Source of the DNA: Lachnospiraceae bacterium UBA4316
GTDB taxonomy: Bacteria > Bacillota > Clostridia > Lachnospirales > Lachnospiraceae
Length of the DNA stretch: 18,890 nucleotides
Reading direction: 5' to 3'
Assembly (NCBI GenBank): GCA_002394535.1
Contig: DGUG01000067.1
Location: 557 to 19,446, forward strand
In this document: in pieces, positions 1-7,266 of the stretch
Layout: each line of letters begins with the position of its first letter
Position numbering within the stretch: the first letter of the stretch is position 1
Notes under the pieces: generated by a model
Database searches by the model: none
What the model was told of the DNA's origin: nothing
Seen by the model: the letters and a program-made list of their open reading frames with translations, nothing else
Position numbers and translations under genes: made by a program

Positions 1-617
1 TTCTTCATCTCTCCGCCGTACCATGTGTTTAAGATAACCTGCTCACGGCTTGTTACGTTGAACAGAACAGCCGTCTCAGAATTAAGACCCAGTTCCTTGT
101 AATTGTCAACCTTAGCCTTGGAAGCTGTATATACTACAAAGTTAGGCTCAAATGAAGCTTCTTCCTCAGCAGTTGGCTTGATGAACATATTTCTTACGAA
201 ATGTGCCTGCCAAGCAACTTCCATGATGAAGCGGACAGCCATTCTCGTATCCTTGTTGGCACCGCAGAATGCATCAACAACGAAGAGTCTCTTATTGGAA
301 AGCTCCTCAACAGCCAGCTTCTTGCAGGCATCCCATGCTTCCTGGGTTGCACGATGGTTATCGTTAGGATACTCTTCGCTTGTCCACCAAACAGTATCAT
401 GAGCCTTTGCATCATCAACAATAAACTTATCTTTGGGTGAACGTCCCGTGTAGATACCCGTCATAACGTTAACGGCATCAAGTTCGGTAAGCTGACCTTT
501 GTCGTAACCTGTAAGTTCAGGCTTCATTTCCTCTTCATACAGAAGTTCATATGAAGGATTGTAGACGATCTCGGTTGCACCGATAATGCCGTACTTGGTA
601 AGATCAATGTTTGCCAT
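1..617 (-). CDS. pckA: Phosphoenolpyruvate carboxykinase (ATP), N-terminal part, cut by the window edge
   Basis: The 205 visible codons encode the N-terminal part of ATP-dependent PEP carboxykinase, which interconverts oxaloacetate + ATP and PEP + CO2 + ADP in the cytoplasm. In fermentative anaerobes it often runs in the carboxylating, ATP-forming direction. Family signatures seen are [14 protein letters not shown] around residues 54-67 (the Arg of GRSPKDK binds oxaloacetate), the [17 protein letters not shown] block, and at the window edge WYGGEMKK, whose lysine belongs to the active site. The family is about 530 residues long, so more than half of the gene lies beyond position 1. The start is chosen because GAAAAGGAG lies about 11 bases upstream and [10 protein letters not shown] matches the family N-terminus. 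The gene is codirectional with the aminopeptidase gene upstream, but a 104-base gap with a good promoter suggests independent transcription. No frame damage is seen. Confidence 0.96.
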   Translation of the reverse strand, partial: MANIDLTKYGIIGATEIVYNPSYELLYEEEMKPELTGYDKGQLTELDAVNVMTGIYTGRSPKDKFIVDDAKAHDTVWWTSEEYPNDNHRATQEAWDACKKLAVEELSNKRLFVVDAFCGANKDTRMAVRFIMEVAWQAHFVRNMFIKPTAEEEASFEPNFVVYTASKAKVDNYKELGLNSETAVLFNVTSREQVILNTWYGGEMK

Positions 618-628
618 AATAAAAATCA

Positions 629-637
629 CTCCTTTTC
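629..637 (-). promoter_or_regulatory. Strong ribosome binding site of pckA
   Basis: GAAAAGGAG on the minus strand lies 11 bases before the ATG at 615-617 and fixes the start. This agrees with pckA being a highly expressed central-metabolism gene. Confidence 0.7.
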
Positions 638-673
638 TTTATATAAATCCTTACGATTTGTTAACCGAAGTCG

Positions 674-703
674 ATTATAATACATAATCAGCCTTAAACG
701 CAA
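674..703 (-). promoter_or_regulatory. Sigma-A type promoter of pckA
   Basis: On the minus strand, TTGCGT (698-703) and a perfect TATAAT (674-679) are separated by 18 bases, about 57 bases before the pckA start. The expected transcript start is near 667, giving a leader of roughly 50 bases, too short for a large riboswitch. No operator palindrome is obvious. The -10 match is strong and the -35 match is 4 of 6. Confidence 0.6.
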
Positions 704-721
704 CACAAATACTTTTAAAAA

Positions 722-2497
722 TCAAAAATTCATATACTTATCTGTCCATATTCTCTCTTCATTATCAAGAAGCGGTAAAACCTTTTCTTCTATCAGTTTG
801 TTATATTGTAACAGGATTGATTTTTCATCATCGGATAATGCTTCAAAATCAATTGCCTCTTTATCGAAAGGAACAAGAGTCAGCGGCTCAAAACGGCACA
901 TTCTATAACCACCCGCATCATCCGCCGCGACAGTAAGCAACAGGTTTTCAAGCCTTACCCCGAATTTTCCCTCAAGGTATACTCCCGGTTCATCACTGAC
1001 TATGATTCCCGGAACAAATGGGACTTCACGATCCGAAGAACTTCTTGATATCCTTGCCTCCGACTCATGAACCGACAGATATGCCCCGACTCCGTGGCCT
1101 ATGCCGTGCCCGCAAAAATACCCGTTCTCCCACAGCGGTGTCTCTGCCGCACTATCAAGCAGCGCTCCTCTGTAGCCCTCGGGAAAAGTAATATTCATAA
1201 GTCTTAGATTTCCCTTCAGTACGATTGTATATACCTTCTTCTCCTCTGCTGTTGGCTTCCCTAAAGGAATTGTCCTTGTTATATCCGTAGTCCCTTCAAA
1301 TTCGTACTGTCCACCCGAATCAACAAGCAGAAACCCGGTGGGCTCTACAGAAGCGGCCTTATCTTTTGAGGCCGTGTAATGTACAATTGCAGAATTCGGA
1401 CCGTACGCACATATAGTTTCAAAAGAAGGCTGCCGACTCTTGTTTTTTCTCCTCATATCGTCAAGCATCTTCCCTATTTCAAATTCATCAGGCAGATTAT
1501 TCGCGGCGGCCATCTCCTTCAACTTTTTGATAAATCTTATCATTGTTACGGCATCTTTAAGATGTGCCTCTCTCATTCCCTGTATTTCAGAGCTGTTTTT
1601 TATGTGTTTTCTGATAAGATCAACATCCTTACACCCGATAAGCATTCCCTTTTCTTCGAATTCCAGAAGTATTCTGCTGTTATTTGTATAGGGATCGGCA
1701 ATGACAGTATCCGTGGCAACTTCCCGGAGATGATCGTAAAATAATGAATACTCTTTTACGCTGACACCGCTATGAGAGAGCTCCCCCATCACCTCCTCCG
1801 GCATATTCTTCCGGCTCACGAAAAGAATTGCCGTATATTTCGTTATCATCGCATATGAGTATGCCACGGGAACATAGGCGATGTCGCTTCCCCGAAGGTT
1901 AAACAGCCACATTATCGAAGATAGATTAGATAAAATATATGTATAACTCTCTTCCCGCACATATATCTGCTCGATCCTTCTTCTTAGTTCCGACAGCTTA
2001 TCGGATATGGTTTTGCCCGTAAAGCTTGCCGGAGCCGCCCATATTTCCCCAAAAGATCTGTGTGGCATTGTTTCTACACATTCCTTTAGCACCTTACTGC
2101 CGTCTCTAATCTCAACACTTTGGGGAAGCTTATTTTTTAAATCCATATATTTTTTTAAGGAAAGTGTCATATGGTCAAATGCTATTATCTGACCGTCCCA
2201 TACATGCTCCGCCAGATATTCATCCCAGTTTTTAACACCGGGTGAACCGTATTTTACAAGCTCTATTCCGACTCCGCAAAGCTCGCTTTTGGCTTGAATA
2301 TAATACCTTGAATCCGTCCATAAATAGGCTTCGGCAGTACCCACGACCAGAACTCCCGCAGATCCCGTAAAATGTGAGATAGCTTCTCTGTATTTATCGC
2401 AATCCCCAGTATATTCAGACAAATGTGCATCCTCCGAGAATACCACAAACCAGTCAATATTCTCCCTGCCCATTATTTCTCTTAATCTGCCTATCAT
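722..2497 (-). CDS. Xaa-Pro aminopeptidase, long three-domain M24B form
   Basis: A cytoplasmic metallo-aminopeptidase that removes the N-terminal residue from peptides with proline in second position. At 591 residues it is the long form (two creatinase-like N-terminal domains plus a C-terminal pita-bread catalytic domain) known from eukaryotic APP1 and many Firmicutes, rather than the ~440-residue PepP form. The catalytic set is complete: metal ligands Asp393 (LVDSGGQY), Asp405 (TTDITRT), His468 (GHGIGHG), Glu503 (SDEPGVY) and Glu517 (GVRLEN), plus supporting His373, His464 and His477. The spacings 20, 12, 9, 35 and 14 match those of human APP1. There is no signal peptide. The ATG at 2495-2497 is preceded by CAGGAGA with normal spacing. 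It stands alone between pckA and the divergent receiver gene. No terminator hairpin is seen after the stop. Likely role: use of proline-rich peptides. Confidence 0.93.
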   Translation of the reverse strand: MIGRLREIMGRENIDWFVVFSEDAHLSEYTGDCDKYREAISHFTGSAGVLVVGTAEAYLWTDSRYYIQAKSELCGVGIELVKYGSPGVKNWDEYLAEHVWDGQIIAFDHMTLSLKKYMDLKNKLPQSVEIRDGSKVLKECVETMPHRSFGEIWAAPASFTGKTISDKLSELRRRIEQIYVREESYTYILSNLSSIMWLFNLRGSDIAYVPVAYSYAMITKYTAILFVSRKNMPEEVMGELSHSGVSVKEYSLFYDHLREVATDTVIADPYTNNSRILLEFEEKGMLIGCKDVDLIRKHIKNSSEIQGMREAHLKDAVTMIRFIKKLKEMAAANNLPDEFEIGKMLDDMRRKNKSRQPSFETICAYGPNSAIVHYTASKDKAASVEPTGFLLVDSGGQYEFEGTTDITRTIPLGKPTAEEKKVYTIVLKGNLRLMNITFPEGYRGALLDSAAETPLWENGYFCGHGIGHGVGAYLSVHESEARISRSSSDREVPFVPGIIVSDEPGVYLEGKFGVRLENLLLTVAADDAGGYRMCRFEPLTLVPFDKEAIDFEALSDDEKSILLQYNKLIEEKVLPLLDNEERIWTDKYMNF

Positions 2498-2547
2498 AAT
2501 TATTCTCCTGATGTTTATATATTTACCATATTTTAATCATAAACTAT

Positions 2548-2576
2548 TTTAAAGTACAGTTATTTTGTGATAAAAT
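2548..2576 (+). promoter_or_regulatory. Possible promoter of the receiver/CheX-like pair
   Basis: TTTAAA (2548-2553) and TAAAAT (2571-2576) are 17 bases apart on the plus strand, about 35 bases before the receiver start. The divergent gap 2498-2610 is very AT-rich, so chance matches are likely. It must also hold the promoter of the aminopeptidase gene on the other strand, for which only a weak TTTATG...TATATA candidate is seen. Confidence 0.35.
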
Positions 2577-2596
2577 AATACACGGTTATAACAAAC

Positions 2597-2602
2597 GGGA
2601 GG
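2597..2602 (+). promoter_or_regulatory. Ribosome binding site that decides the receiver start
   Basis: GGGAGG lies only 2 bases before the ATG at 2605 but 8 bases before the in-frame ATG at 2611, so the second ATG is the better start. Confidence 0.6.
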
Positions 2603-2610
2603 TTATGATT

Positions 2611-2979
2611 ATGAACAAGGACTGTAAAATTCTTGTATGTGATGATTCTATTCTCGCAAGAAAAAATCTTACCGGCTTTCTTACGGGGTTCGGATATACG
2701 AATATCTCCGAAGTAAGCAACGGAGAAGATGCAGTTAATTACTGCAGGGAAAACAAACCGGATCTGGTATTCCTTGACATTGTTATGCCTGTCAAGGACG
2801 GTGTTACCGCAACCGGAGAAATAATGGCCGCCAATCCAGACACTAAAATTATTATCGTATCTTCTGTCGGCACACAGACTCACCTTAAGGAAGCAATTAA
2901 GGCCGGGGCTAAGGATTTTATACAGAAGCCCATTGACGAAGAACTTCTCAAACAGGTTGTGGAGAATGTAGATGGATAA
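2611..2979 (+). CDS. Stand-alone CheY-like response regulator receiver
   Basis: A 122-residue single-domain receiver with no output domain, so it acts through protein contacts like CheY or as a relay shuttle. The acidic pair Asp10-Asp11 (LVCDDS), phospho-acceptor Asp56 (LVFLDIVMP), switch Ser84 (IIVSSVG) and Lys106 (FIQKPID) are all present, so it should be phosphorylatable. Serine at the switch position and the V-S-S-V-G segment resemble CheY proteins of Firmicutes and Thermotoga. The gene overlaps the next one by 8 bases (ATGGATAA), so the two are translationally coupled and probably act together, the second as phosphatase. No cognate kinase is adjacent on this strand, although two hybrid kinases lie about 8-13 kb away on the other strand. 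The start at 2611 is preferred over 2605 because of ribosome site spacing. Confidence 0.9.
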   Translation: MNKDCKILVCDDSILARKNLTGFLTGFGYTNISEVSNGEDAVNYCRENKPDLVFLDIVMPVKDGVTATGEIMAANPDTKIIIVSSVGTQTHLKEAIKAGAKDFIQKPIDEELLKQVVENVDG

Positions 2980-3478
2980 CAACAAGCCCTATTCCAGGAT
3001 TCTTGAGACTTCAAACTATCTTAACGTTTGTATGTCCGATTTTGTAAAAGCATATATAGAAAAGCTTGTTTACAACATATGCATGTATGTTGATTCGGAT
3101 TTTTCACTTGGTAATATTGAGATTTTAAATACATTTTCCGGCAAGTGTGAACTAAGCCAGCAAATAACCGGAGTTCCAAGTGCATACTCATGCGTTGACG
3201 GCATGGAGGATGCGCTTGTTTCTTTTGCGGAAAACTATTCTCACCTCGGAATCAAATCATTTGATGTGCTTGCACGTGAAGCAATACTTGATTTTCTCAA
3301 TCTTCACAACGGTCTGTTTGTTGTACTTCTTAGCAAAAACAACATATGTGAACTATCCCTTGATGTTCCGAAGCAAAACGGGAATTACCAGATAGACCTT
3401 GCGCAGTACAGATCTATAACAGTAATCCCCGTAATATTCAAATACGGAACAGTTAAGTTCTATTTATGTGAGATATAA
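2972..3478 (+). CDS. CheX/CheC-like phosphatase-fold protein
   Basis: A 168-residue soluble protein coupled to the receiver gene by an 8-base overlap. Residues 103-114 read EAILDFLNLHNG, which fits the active-site helix of the CheC/CheX phospho-CheY phosphatases (pattern E-x-x-N-x-x-x-G) with Asp107 in place of the usual Glu, Asn110 as the glutamine-like catalytic amide and Gly114. The flanking arrangement is consistent with the CheX alpha/beta fold: an N-terminal helix (residues 20-36), and beta-rich segments around 114-132 and 147-166. Only one such active-site motif is seen, as in CheX, where CheC has two. Inferred role: removing phosphate from the adjacent receiver. The family assignment rests on this motif and on the gene neighbour, since overall identity to textbook CheX is low. 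The last 15 bases are shared, on opposite strands, with the 3' end of threonine synthase. Confidence 0.6.
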   Translation: MDNNKPYSRILETSNYLNVCMSDFVKAYIEKLVYNICMYVDSDFSLGNIEILNTFSGKCELSQQITGVPSAYSCVDGMEDALVSFAENYSHLGIKSFDVLAREAILDFLNLHNGLFVVLLSKNNICELSLDVPKQNGNYQIDLAQYRSITVIPVIFKYGTVKFYLCEI

Positions 3479-4933
3479 TACCTCTTCCTTCATCTCATCC
3501 ACGTCACATACCGTATCATGAAGAATTGCCGCATCTTTTAGGCTGCTTACGGCTTTTGGTATATCAACCTTCGACAGCACTGCCAGTTCCTCAGCCATGG
3601 CAAAATCATCATCCGATACCTTACCTGCGTCAATCGCGCCAAGTACACTTGCCATAAACTTGTATGGGCTGGCGGTTGATACAACAACCGATACATTGCT
3701 GTCTTTCGACTTGTATTTTCTGTCGGCATATGCGGCAACCGCCGTATGAGTATCAATAACGTATCCGCAGTTTTCATAAACGTATTTGATAGTCTCCCTG
3801 ACCTCATCTTCGGTCGCATATATCCCCACAAAATCCTTCATGAATTCCTTTGATGTGTCATCCACCGAATATCTGCCCGTTTCGGCAAGTTTCTTCATTA
3901 ATACGGCATTTTCTGACGCATCATTTCCGAGGGAATGATATATAAGCCTTTCCAGATTACTTGATATAAGAATATCCATGGAAGGGGATGTGGTAAGTAT
4001 AAAATCCCTGTTTTTATCGTAAGTACCTGTTTGGAAAAAATCATACAGGACTTTGTTCTCGTTAGACGCACAAATCAGTTTTCCTATTGGAATGCCCATA
4101 TTCTTCGCATAAAAAGCCGCAAGTATATTTCCGAAATTTCCGGTTGGAACAGTAAAGTTTAAAGGCTCCCCGTCGGATATCGCACCCTCTTCAACCATCT
4201 TTACGTATGCATACACATAGTATGCCACCTGGGGAAAGAGTCTTCCGATATTGATGGAATTGGCTGATGAGAAGCGGTAACCCTTCCGGGCAAGTTCATC
4301 ATTTAATTCCCTGTCGGAAAACATTCTCTTAACCGCACTCTGACAGTCATCAAAGTTACCCTTTACTCCCACAACCTTTGTATTGGCCCCCTTCTGGGTT
4401 ACCATCTGGCGCTCCTGAATACGGCTCACACCGCCCTTCGGGTAAAATACGATTATCTTGGTATTCTCAACATCAGCAAATGCTTCAAGAGCCGCTTTAC
4501 CTGTATCGCCGCTTGTGGCGGTCATAATAATGACCTTTTCCCTGATATTATTCTTGGCAAGTGCACACGTCAGAAGATGCGGAAGAATTGACAGCGCCAT
4601 ATCCTTAAAGGCTATAGTTCTGCCGTGGAAAAGCTCAAGAAAATACTGATCTCCCCTTTTAACAAGAGGTGCTATTAATTCGGTATCAAATTTGGAATCA
4701 TATGCATTATCGATGCATGACTTGAGTTCTGCCTCGGAATAATCGGTAAAATAAAGTTTTAAAACTTCAAAGGCAATCTCCTTATAGCTCTTACCAACAA
4801 GATCTTTGACAGATGCCTCAAGCCTGGGAATATGTTCCGGAACAAACAGACCTCCGTCATCTGCAAGTCCTTTTATAACAGCTAAAGAAGCACTGTATTT
4901 TTCCGTGCATCCTCTTGTGCTTAAATATTCCAT
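3464..4933 (-). CDS. thrC: Threonine synthase
   Basis: A PLP enzyme converting O-phospho-L-homoserine to L-threonine and phosphate, the last step of threonine synthesis. At 489 residues it is the longer form found in many Firmicutes, proteobacteria and yeast. Seen are the N-terminal family signature STRG (residues 5-8) and DDGGLFVPE, the PLP lysine Lys110 in GRTIAFKDMA, the substrate/PLP loop TATSGDTGKAA (138-148), and the PLP phosphate cup GNFGN (265-269). AAGGAG sits about 9 bases before the ATG, inside the preceding small gene, whose TAA stop overlaps the start as TAATG. It is the last gene of the long minus-strand array and converges on the CheX-like gene with 15 bases of overlap. No other threonine genes and no terminator or threonine attenuator are seen nearby. 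Confidence 0.95.
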   Translation of the reverse strand: MEYLSTRGCTEKYSASLAVIKGLADDGGLFVPEHIPRLEASVKDLVGKSYKEIAFEVLKLYFTDYSEAELKSCIDNAYDSKFDTELIAPLVKRGDQYFLELFHGRTIAFKDMALSILPHLLTCALAKNNIREKVIIMTATSGDTGKAALEAFADVENTKIIVFYPKGGVSRIQERQMVTQKGANTKVVGVKGNFDDCQSAVKRMFSDRELNDELARKGYRFSSANSINIGRLFPQVAYYVYAYVKMVEEGAISDGEPLNFTVPTGNFGNILAAFYAKNMGIPIGKLICASNENKVLYDFFQTGTYDKNRDFILTTSPSMDILISSNLERLIYHSLGNDASENAVLMKKLAETGRYSVDDTSKEFMKDFVGIYATEDEVRETIKYVYENCGYVIDTHTAVAAYADRKYKSKDSNVSVVVSTASPYKFMASVLGAIDAGKVSDDDFAMAEELAVLSKVDIPKAVSSLKDAAILHDTVCDVDEMKEEVLYLT

Positions 4934-5085
4934 TATTTGCTCTCCTTGTCGTCACCGGAAATTTCCGCTTTGGCATCTTTGGCTTCGCGTAGTTTTTTTC
5001 CGCATATCACTCCGAGTATAATTACTCCGATGCTTACAATAACAAGAATCAGATAAGTCAGAAACATATTGATAAAAGCAATCAT
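4933..5085 (-). CDS. Small single-span membrane protein upstream of thrC
   Basis: A 50-residue reading frame with an excellent ribosome site (GGAGG at 5093-5097) and a stop that overlaps the thrC start as TAATG. The protein has one hydrophobic span at about residues 4-28 (rich in Ile, Leu and Val, ending in GVICGK), then a charged, lysine- and acid-rich cytosolic tail (residues 29-50, KKLREAKDAKAEISGDDKES). Positive residues after the span predict N-out, C-in topology. Base composition and start signal look like those of a true gene, and thrC translation would be coupled to it. I do not recognise a function. A small accessory subunit of a membrane complex or transporter, or a leader-like coupling peptide, are both possible. 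It is not a typical attenuator peptide because it lacks runs of threonine or isoleucine codons followed by a hairpin. Confidence 0.7.
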   Translation of the reverse strand: MIAFINMFLTYLILVIVSIGVIILGVICGKKLREAKDAKAEISGDDKESK

Positions 5086-5137
5086 TATATATCCTCCGCA
5101 TATTAATTATTGCATATTCGTAAATATTACAGTCTAA

Positions 5138-5166
5138 AATATACCATTATTCGATAACATCGTCCA
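5138..5166 (-). promoter_or_regulatory. Possible internal promoter for the small membrane gene and thrC
   Basis: On the minus strand TGGACG (5161-5166) and TATATT (5138-5143) are separated by 17 bases, straddling the rnhA stop codon. The 61-base rnhA/small-gene gap is one of the largest in the array, so a separate transcription unit for the last two genes is plausible. The matches are 4 of 6 and 5 of 6. Confidence 0.3.
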
Positions 5167-5620
5167 GAAGTTCGGACGATAGTGCCGCTTCAACAGCCAT
5201 TTTATCACATCTTTCGTTCTCGGGATGATCATTATGACCCTTAACCCATGTAAATGTAACATTATGAGGAGCCTTGGCTTCAAGAAGTCTTTTCCAGAGA
5301 TCCATGTTCAAAACAGGTTTTTTGTCTGATTTTTTCCACCCGTTTTTGATCCAGCCTCCGATCCAGTCCTGATTAAATGCATCGGTTACATATTTGCTGT
5401 CGGAGATAATCTCCACATCGCAGGGACGGTTAAGGCTCTCAAGCCCAGCTATTACGCCCATCAGCTCCATTCTGTTGTTTGTTGTCTTTTTATACCCGGC
5501 GCTTCTGGTGCTCTCATGAAGATTGCCTTTCGGATCAGTATAATGAAGAATAACACCGTACCCGCCCGGTCCGTCGGGATTGCCTCTTGCACTTCCGTCG
5601 GTATATATCGTAACTTTCAT
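5147..5620 (-). CDS. rnhA: Ribonuclease HI
   Basis: A 157-residue RNase HI, the usual family length, cutting the RNA strand of RNA:DNA hybrids (R-loops, Okazaki primers) in the cytoplasm. The catalytic set is complete: Asp8 (YTDGSARGNP), Glu52 (NNRMEL), Asp74 (ISDSKYV), His129 (WVKGHNDHPENE) and Asp139 (RCDKMA). The basic handle region (residues 85-103, WIGGWIKNGWKKSDKK) resembles that of E. coli RNase HI. The ATG overlaps the stop of the MutS-like gene as ATGA and has only a weak, distant GGGAG before it, so expression is probably coupled to that gene. Together the two suggest a shared nucleic-acid role, but their adjacency may only reflect operon packing. Confidence 0.95.
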   Translation of the reverse strand: MKVTIYTDGSARGNPDGPGGYGVILHYTDPKGNLHESTRSAGYKKTTNNRMELMGVIAGLESLNRPCDVEIISDSKYVTDAFNQDWIGGWIKNGWKKSDKKPVLNMDLWKRLLEAKAPHNVTFTWVKGHNDHPENERCDKMAVEAALSSELLDDVIE

Positions 5621-7263
5621 ACCCGGCTAATCCAGCTCCCTGTTTTATTATATTGCTCAACAAGCCTGTCCGCAGAGGATGTGACAGATTTGTCAAATCC
5701 AAGCATCTTTAGCAGGCTTATGGCATTTGTTTTATCGGATACACCTTCTTTTATCACAAAGGGAAACGTAACGGAATTTTCGTTTATCTCCTCGGTAAAA
5801 TGATAAAGCTCCATCTTATCTTTAAGCAGCAAAGTAAGTTCACGGTCATGGGTCGCCGCAAAACATAATGCTCCCGAATCACACAGGTATTTCAGAATAT
5901 TGGTTGCGGCTGCAATCCTCTCCACTGTGTTCGTTCCCCTAAGGACTTCGTCAATGATAAAGAGGCAATCGGGAGCGGCTGTATCACACATACGTTTTAT
6001 TGATCTTGCTTCCACAACATAATAGCTCTCATTTGCAAGAATATTATCAGCCAGTGCCATGGATGTATATATCCTGAATTTACCCGTCGAAAAGCTGTCC
6101 GCAAATGCCAGTCCGAAAGACTGTGCAAACAATACATTAACCGCAACCGCCTTCAGGAAGGTTGATTTTCCGGAGGCATTCGAGCCGGTAATAAGCACAC
6201 CTCTTTCAGCCGTAAAATCATTGTATACCGGTTTTTTGACAAGAGGATGATATATCTGCTTTGTATCTATACGTTTTTGCGGTATAATCTGTGCCCTGCA
6301 GTACTTTCTGCCTTTAATGTATGAAGCGATGGCAAGGGTGCAGTCAAGCTCTCCGATCTTAAGGTAGAGTTCTTCAAGTCTGTCAATGTATCTGACGACA
6401 GTTGACACCTTAAGCTTATATACGATGATATCAATGTGGGTGATCATCTTCACATAATCAAGCAGAATCGATAATGGGCTTGAACTTGTGGCATCTCTTT
6501 CTGATATAAGAAAATTACCGCGAAGAAGACCGGTAAGATCTTTGTAACGATCAAAGGAGGTGCATCCATTCTTAGATAGCCTGTCCCCGCATTTTATGAT
6601 GCGCATGGAAGCTGCAAACCCGGCAAGGCTGTCTTCCGTAGATCTTATTCCCTTAAAGTACCCCCACACGGATACACACAGCATAACAATAGTCGCTATA
6701 ATACCGGGAACATGACTAAAAGGTATCACACATACAGAAATAACAAGTAATGCAAGAGGAATTACATCGGCAGCAATACTTTCACGCCTTGCCTCTTTAA
6801 TTGCCGAAATATTGGCAAATCCGTCCCGGCGCATCCTCCCCATTGTTGACTCGAGAATATTAATAAGTCTTACAGCCGTATCAGTATCCTTCGTATATGT
6901 ATCAGTCCGTTCAAAAAAGGATGTGGGATCATCCCCCAGAATCCTGAATCTGCAATACAGATATTCCTCCCCGGCATTTGTTACACACCTGTTCATCCGG
7001 CTGTAAACATCACGAATCGACAGGTCAGATAATGTTATATCATCCAGACAGAAGGAACCCTTATCCTTGCTCATCATATACCCGAATAAAGCCGGCACAT
7101 GATCAAACACATCTGTATTGTTGCAAAGGTCTTCTGTGCTGCCGAATTCCTTTTTTATTCGATCATATCTTGCAAGCCTTAAGGTTCTCTTGCGGTTAAT
7201 GCCGGAAATAATCAGGGCAGCCGCAAGAAGGGCTGTAAGTGCCGCAAATACATATGTGCCCAT
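5617..7263 (-). CDS. Membrane-anchored MutS-like ATPase
   Basis: A 548-residue protein ending in a MutS-family ATPase domain: Walker A GSNASGKST (360-368), the helix after it (FLKAVAVNVLFAQSFGLAFA), Walker B with Asp438-Glu439 (CLFIIDEVLRGTNT) and His472 (AATHD). The N-terminal mismatch-recognition and connector domains of MutS1 are absent, and no Smr nuclease or KOW region of MutS2 is seen. There is a hydrophobic N-terminal span (residues 4-21) and a hydrophobic hairpin at about 167-205 inserted in the lever region, so the protein is expected to sit in the membrane with the ATPase in the cytosol. Such membrane MutS-like proteins occur widely in Firmicutes and Bacteroidota without a clear role. 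The start is 3 bases after the stop of the amidohydrolase gene, with AAGGA before it. The 3' end overlaps rnhA (ATGA). Confidence 0.88.
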   Translation of the reverse strand: MGTYVFAALTALLAAALIISGINRKRTLRLARYDRIKKEFGSTEDLCNNTDVFDHVPALFGYMMSKDKGSFCLDDITLSDLSIRDVYSRMNRCVTNAGEEYLYCRFRILGDDPTSFFERTDTYTKDTDTAVRLINILESTMGRMRRDGFANISAIKEARRESIAADVIPLALLVISVCVIPFSHVPGIIATIVMLCVSVWGYFKGIRSTEDSLAGFAASMRIIKCGDRLSKNGCTSFDRYKDLTGLLRGNFLISERDATSSSPLSILLDYVKMITHIDIIVYKLKVSTVVRYIDRLEELYLKIGELDCTLAIASYIKGRKYCRAQIIPQKRIDTKQIYHPLVKKPVYNDFTAERGVLITGSNASGKSTFLKAVAVNVLFAQSFGLAFADSFSTGKFRIYTSMALADNILANESYYVVEARSIKRMCDTAAPDCLFIIDEVLRGTNTVERIAAATNILKYLCDSGALCFAATHDRELTLLLKDKMELYHFTEEINENSVTFPFVIKEGVSDKTNAISLLKMLGFDKSVTSSADRLVEQYNKTGSWISRV

Positions 7264-7266
7264 TTA

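Noticed and set aside
2551..2575. Possible motility sigma factor (TAAA...GATAA) promoter before the receiver gene
   Set aside because: The spacing is too short and the -10 half matches poorly; the sequence is generally AT-rich, so a vegetative promoter is the simpler reading.
5086..5146. Riboswitch, T-box or attenuator ahead of the small gene and thrC
   Set aside because: The gap is only 61 bases, AT-rich, with a 7-base GCATATT-like direct repeat but no GC-rich stem, T-box sequence or terminator.
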